Shown here: one piece after another, positions 4,721 to 5,500 of the stretch
How the letters are laid out: each line of letters begins with the position of its first letter
Numbering within the stretch: the stretch's first letter is position 1
Assembly (NCBI GenBank): GCA_902786615.1
Contig: CADADE010000054.1
Span: forward strand, 1-5,500
DNA: 5,500 nucleotides
Direction of reading: 5' to 3'
Origin: Oscillospiraceae bacterium
GTDB taxonomy: Bacteria > Bacillota_A > Clostridia > Oscillospirales > Oscillospiraceae
Position numbers and translations under genes: made by a program
Notes under the pieces: model-generated
Databases searched by the model: none
The model's input: the letters and a program-made list of their open reading frames with translations, nothing else
What the model was told of the DNA's origin: nothing

Positions 4721-4990
4721 TCAGTCCTCCAGTATGCCGTTCGCCCGGAGCTTTTCGATGATGGAGGCCACGGCCCTTTCGGCAGTCGGGGCGTCGAGTC
4801 CGTCATACTCCGCGCACATGTTTTCCGCGATTTTCTCCGGGTCAAGGCCTTCGGCGAGGCCGCGCCAGATATAGGCGCCGCTCTCGTTTAGGCGGATGAC
4901 GCCGTGGAATTTCGCCGCGTTCGCGCCGACCGGGGCGGCGAGCCACTCGCCGCCGACGGCGCTCAGAATGAATCCGTCCTTGAGTTTCAT
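4721..4990 (-). CDS. PqqD-family protein (stand-alone peptide-binding domain)
   Basis: This 89-residue protein matches the PqqD family in length and layout: MKLKDGFILSAVGGEWLAAP at the N-terminus, the family signature RLNESGAYIWRGL at 33-45, then a helical C-terminal half with spaced Glu, Ala and Leu residues ending LRANGILED. In PQQ and other RiPP pathways this winged-helix fold binds the leader of a precursor peptide and presents it to a modifying enzyme. Stand-alone copies in Clostridia mostly have no known role. No radical SAM or other modifying enzyme is visible here. It is the first gene of a two-gene unit with the tiny lipoprotein, whose ribosome binding site lies in its last codons. 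The ATG at 4990 has AGGAGG only four bases upstream, slightly close. I would not name it pqqD, because no PQQ genes are present. Confidence 0.85.
   Translation of the reverse strand: MKLKDGFILSAVGGEWLAAPVGANAAKFHGVIRLNESGAYIWRGLAEGLDPEKIAENMCAEYDGLDAPTAERAVASIIEKLRANGILED
4726..4730 (-). promoter_or_regulatory. Lipoprotein ribosome binding site inside pqqD-like gene
   Basis: GGAGG, eight bases before the ATG at 4717, lies within the last codons of the PqqD-family gene. It supports the lipoprotein start and coupled translation of the pair. Confidence 0.75.
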
Positions 4991-4994
4991 GATT

Positions 4995-5000
4995 CCTCCT
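4995..5000 (-). promoter_or_regulatory. Ribosome binding site of PqqD-family gene
   Basis: AGGAGG is a perfect Shine-Dalgarno sequence, but only four bases separate it from the ATG at 4990, closer than usual. No alternative start fits better. Confidence 0.75.
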
Positions 5001-5010
5001 GTGGGTGATG

Positions 5011-5037
5011 ATTATAAGACAGAGCTACTCCTCTCAA
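5011..5037 (-). promoter_or_regulatory. Predicted promoter of PqqD-lipoprotein unit
   Basis: A perfect TATAAT (5011-5016) on the minus strand with TTGAGA (5032-5037) 15 bases upstream. The spacer is short; a 17-base spacer would give AGTTGA as the -35. The start near 5004 would leave a very short leader. No terminator is evident between here and the aldo/keto reductase stop, so read-through from that gene is also possible. Confidence 0.5.
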
Positions 5038-5064
5038 CTATTCTCATCGTTTCCACCCGTTTTC

Positions 5065-5500
5065 TCAATACCAGTCGTGCTTTTCATTCCGGTCAAGCTG
5101 GCTGATCTGCTGCATCTCATCGTCCGTCAGTTCAAAACCAAACAGGTCGAGGTTTTCCCTGATGTGATCGGGATTGCTCGAACCGGGGATCACGACGATG
5201 CCTCGCTGCAGATCCCAGCGGAGGATGACCTGGGCAGAAGATACTCCGTGAGCTTCCGCTATTGCACAAATGATCTCATCTCCCAGAAGTTCCGCTGTGT
5301 ATCCCCGGCCTCCCAGCGGATACCAGCACTGCACCACAATACCTTTTTCTTGGATGAACGGCACTACTTCCTGCTCTTGGTAATAGGGATGTATCTCATT
5401 TTGCACCAGTGCAGGTGTGATCGTTACCTGCGGCAGGAAAGAGGTCAATTCTTCGATATACCAGTTGGAGAGACCGAGTGAATGAATCTTTCCCTGCTCC
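5065..5500 (-). CDS. Aldo/keto reductase (C-terminal part, 5' end outside window)
   Basis: 144 C-terminal residues are visible, and the frame is open through the right edge. AKR marks in order: GKIHSLGLSNW at 3-13 (family GKIRAIGVSNF), LVQNEIHPYYQ at 31-41, IVVQCWYPLGGRG at 54-66, QVILRWDLQRGIVVIPGSS at 90-108, HIRENLDLFGFELTDDEM at 112-129 and SQLDRNEKHDWY at the end. These proteins form a (beta/alpha)8 barrel reducing carbonyls with a nicotinamide cofactor. The catalytic Asp, Tyr, Lys and His lie upstream, outside the window. In the cofactor segment the usual Lys of IPKS and the Arg six residues later are Gly (106) and His (112). These normally hold the 2'-phosphate of NADPH, so cofactor use may be relaxed or favour NADH. 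A TTG at 5448 is in frame but internal, not the start. GC content is lower than in the genes to the left. The substrate is unknown. Confidence 0.9.
   Translation of the reverse strand, partial: EQGKIHSLGLSNWYIEELTSFLPQVTITPALVQNEIHPYYQEQEVVPFIQEKGIVVQCWYPLGGRGYTAELLGDEIICAIAEAHGVSSAQVILRWDLQRGIVVIPGSSNPDHIRENLDLFGFELTDDEMQQISQLDRNEKHDWY

Noticed and set aside
1..5500. CRISPR array, tRNA or rRNA genes, insertion sequences
   Set aside because: I saw no spaced direct repeats, no cloverleaf-like sequence, no rRNA-like stretch, and no transposase or terminal inverted repeats.

Overview
The window looks like a Bacillota (Firmicutes) chromosome, probably a GC-rich gut-type Clostridia such as an Oscillospiraceae relative. 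That placement is inferred from strong AGGAGG-type ribosome binding sites, sigma-A-like promoters, the style of the signal peptides, a CcpA/cre-like site and the gene families. No rRNA, tRNA, mobile element or CRISPR array is visible.

Layout. Positions 1-1694 (minus strand) hold a tripartite tricarboxylate transporter operon read tctC-tctB-tctA. It encodes a secreted solute-binding protein, the small membrane subunit and the first 19 codons of the large permease. A 276-bp divergent control region (1695-1970) separates it from a plus-strand LysR-type regulator (1971-2891). This region holds opposed promoter candidates, two dyads placed where LysR regulators usually bind, a cre-like site and a possible attenuator hairpin in the tctC leader. 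The regulator converges on a minus-strand gene (2945-4294) for a secreted three-part thioredoxin-like protein, and the two share a bidirectional terminator. That gene has a near-consensus promoter. Upstream of it is a minus-strand pair: a stand-alone PqqD-family protein (4721-4990) and a tiny lipoprotein gene starting three bases later, ending in a strong terminator at 4524-4563. The lipoprotein frame appears shifted by one base in a G4/C4 run. The right edge (5065-5500) is the C-terminal part of an aldo/keto reductase, clearly lower in GC than the genes just to its left.

How it works together (inference). The LysR protein probably senses a small carboxylate and controls uptake by the divergent transporter, with possible carbon catabolite control through the cre-like site. 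The thioredoxin-like protein, the PqqD/lipoprotein pair and the reductase look like independent units. The best leads for novelty are the PqqD plus micro-lipoprotein pair, the unassigned N-terminal domain of the thioredoxin-like protein, and the layered tctC leader.
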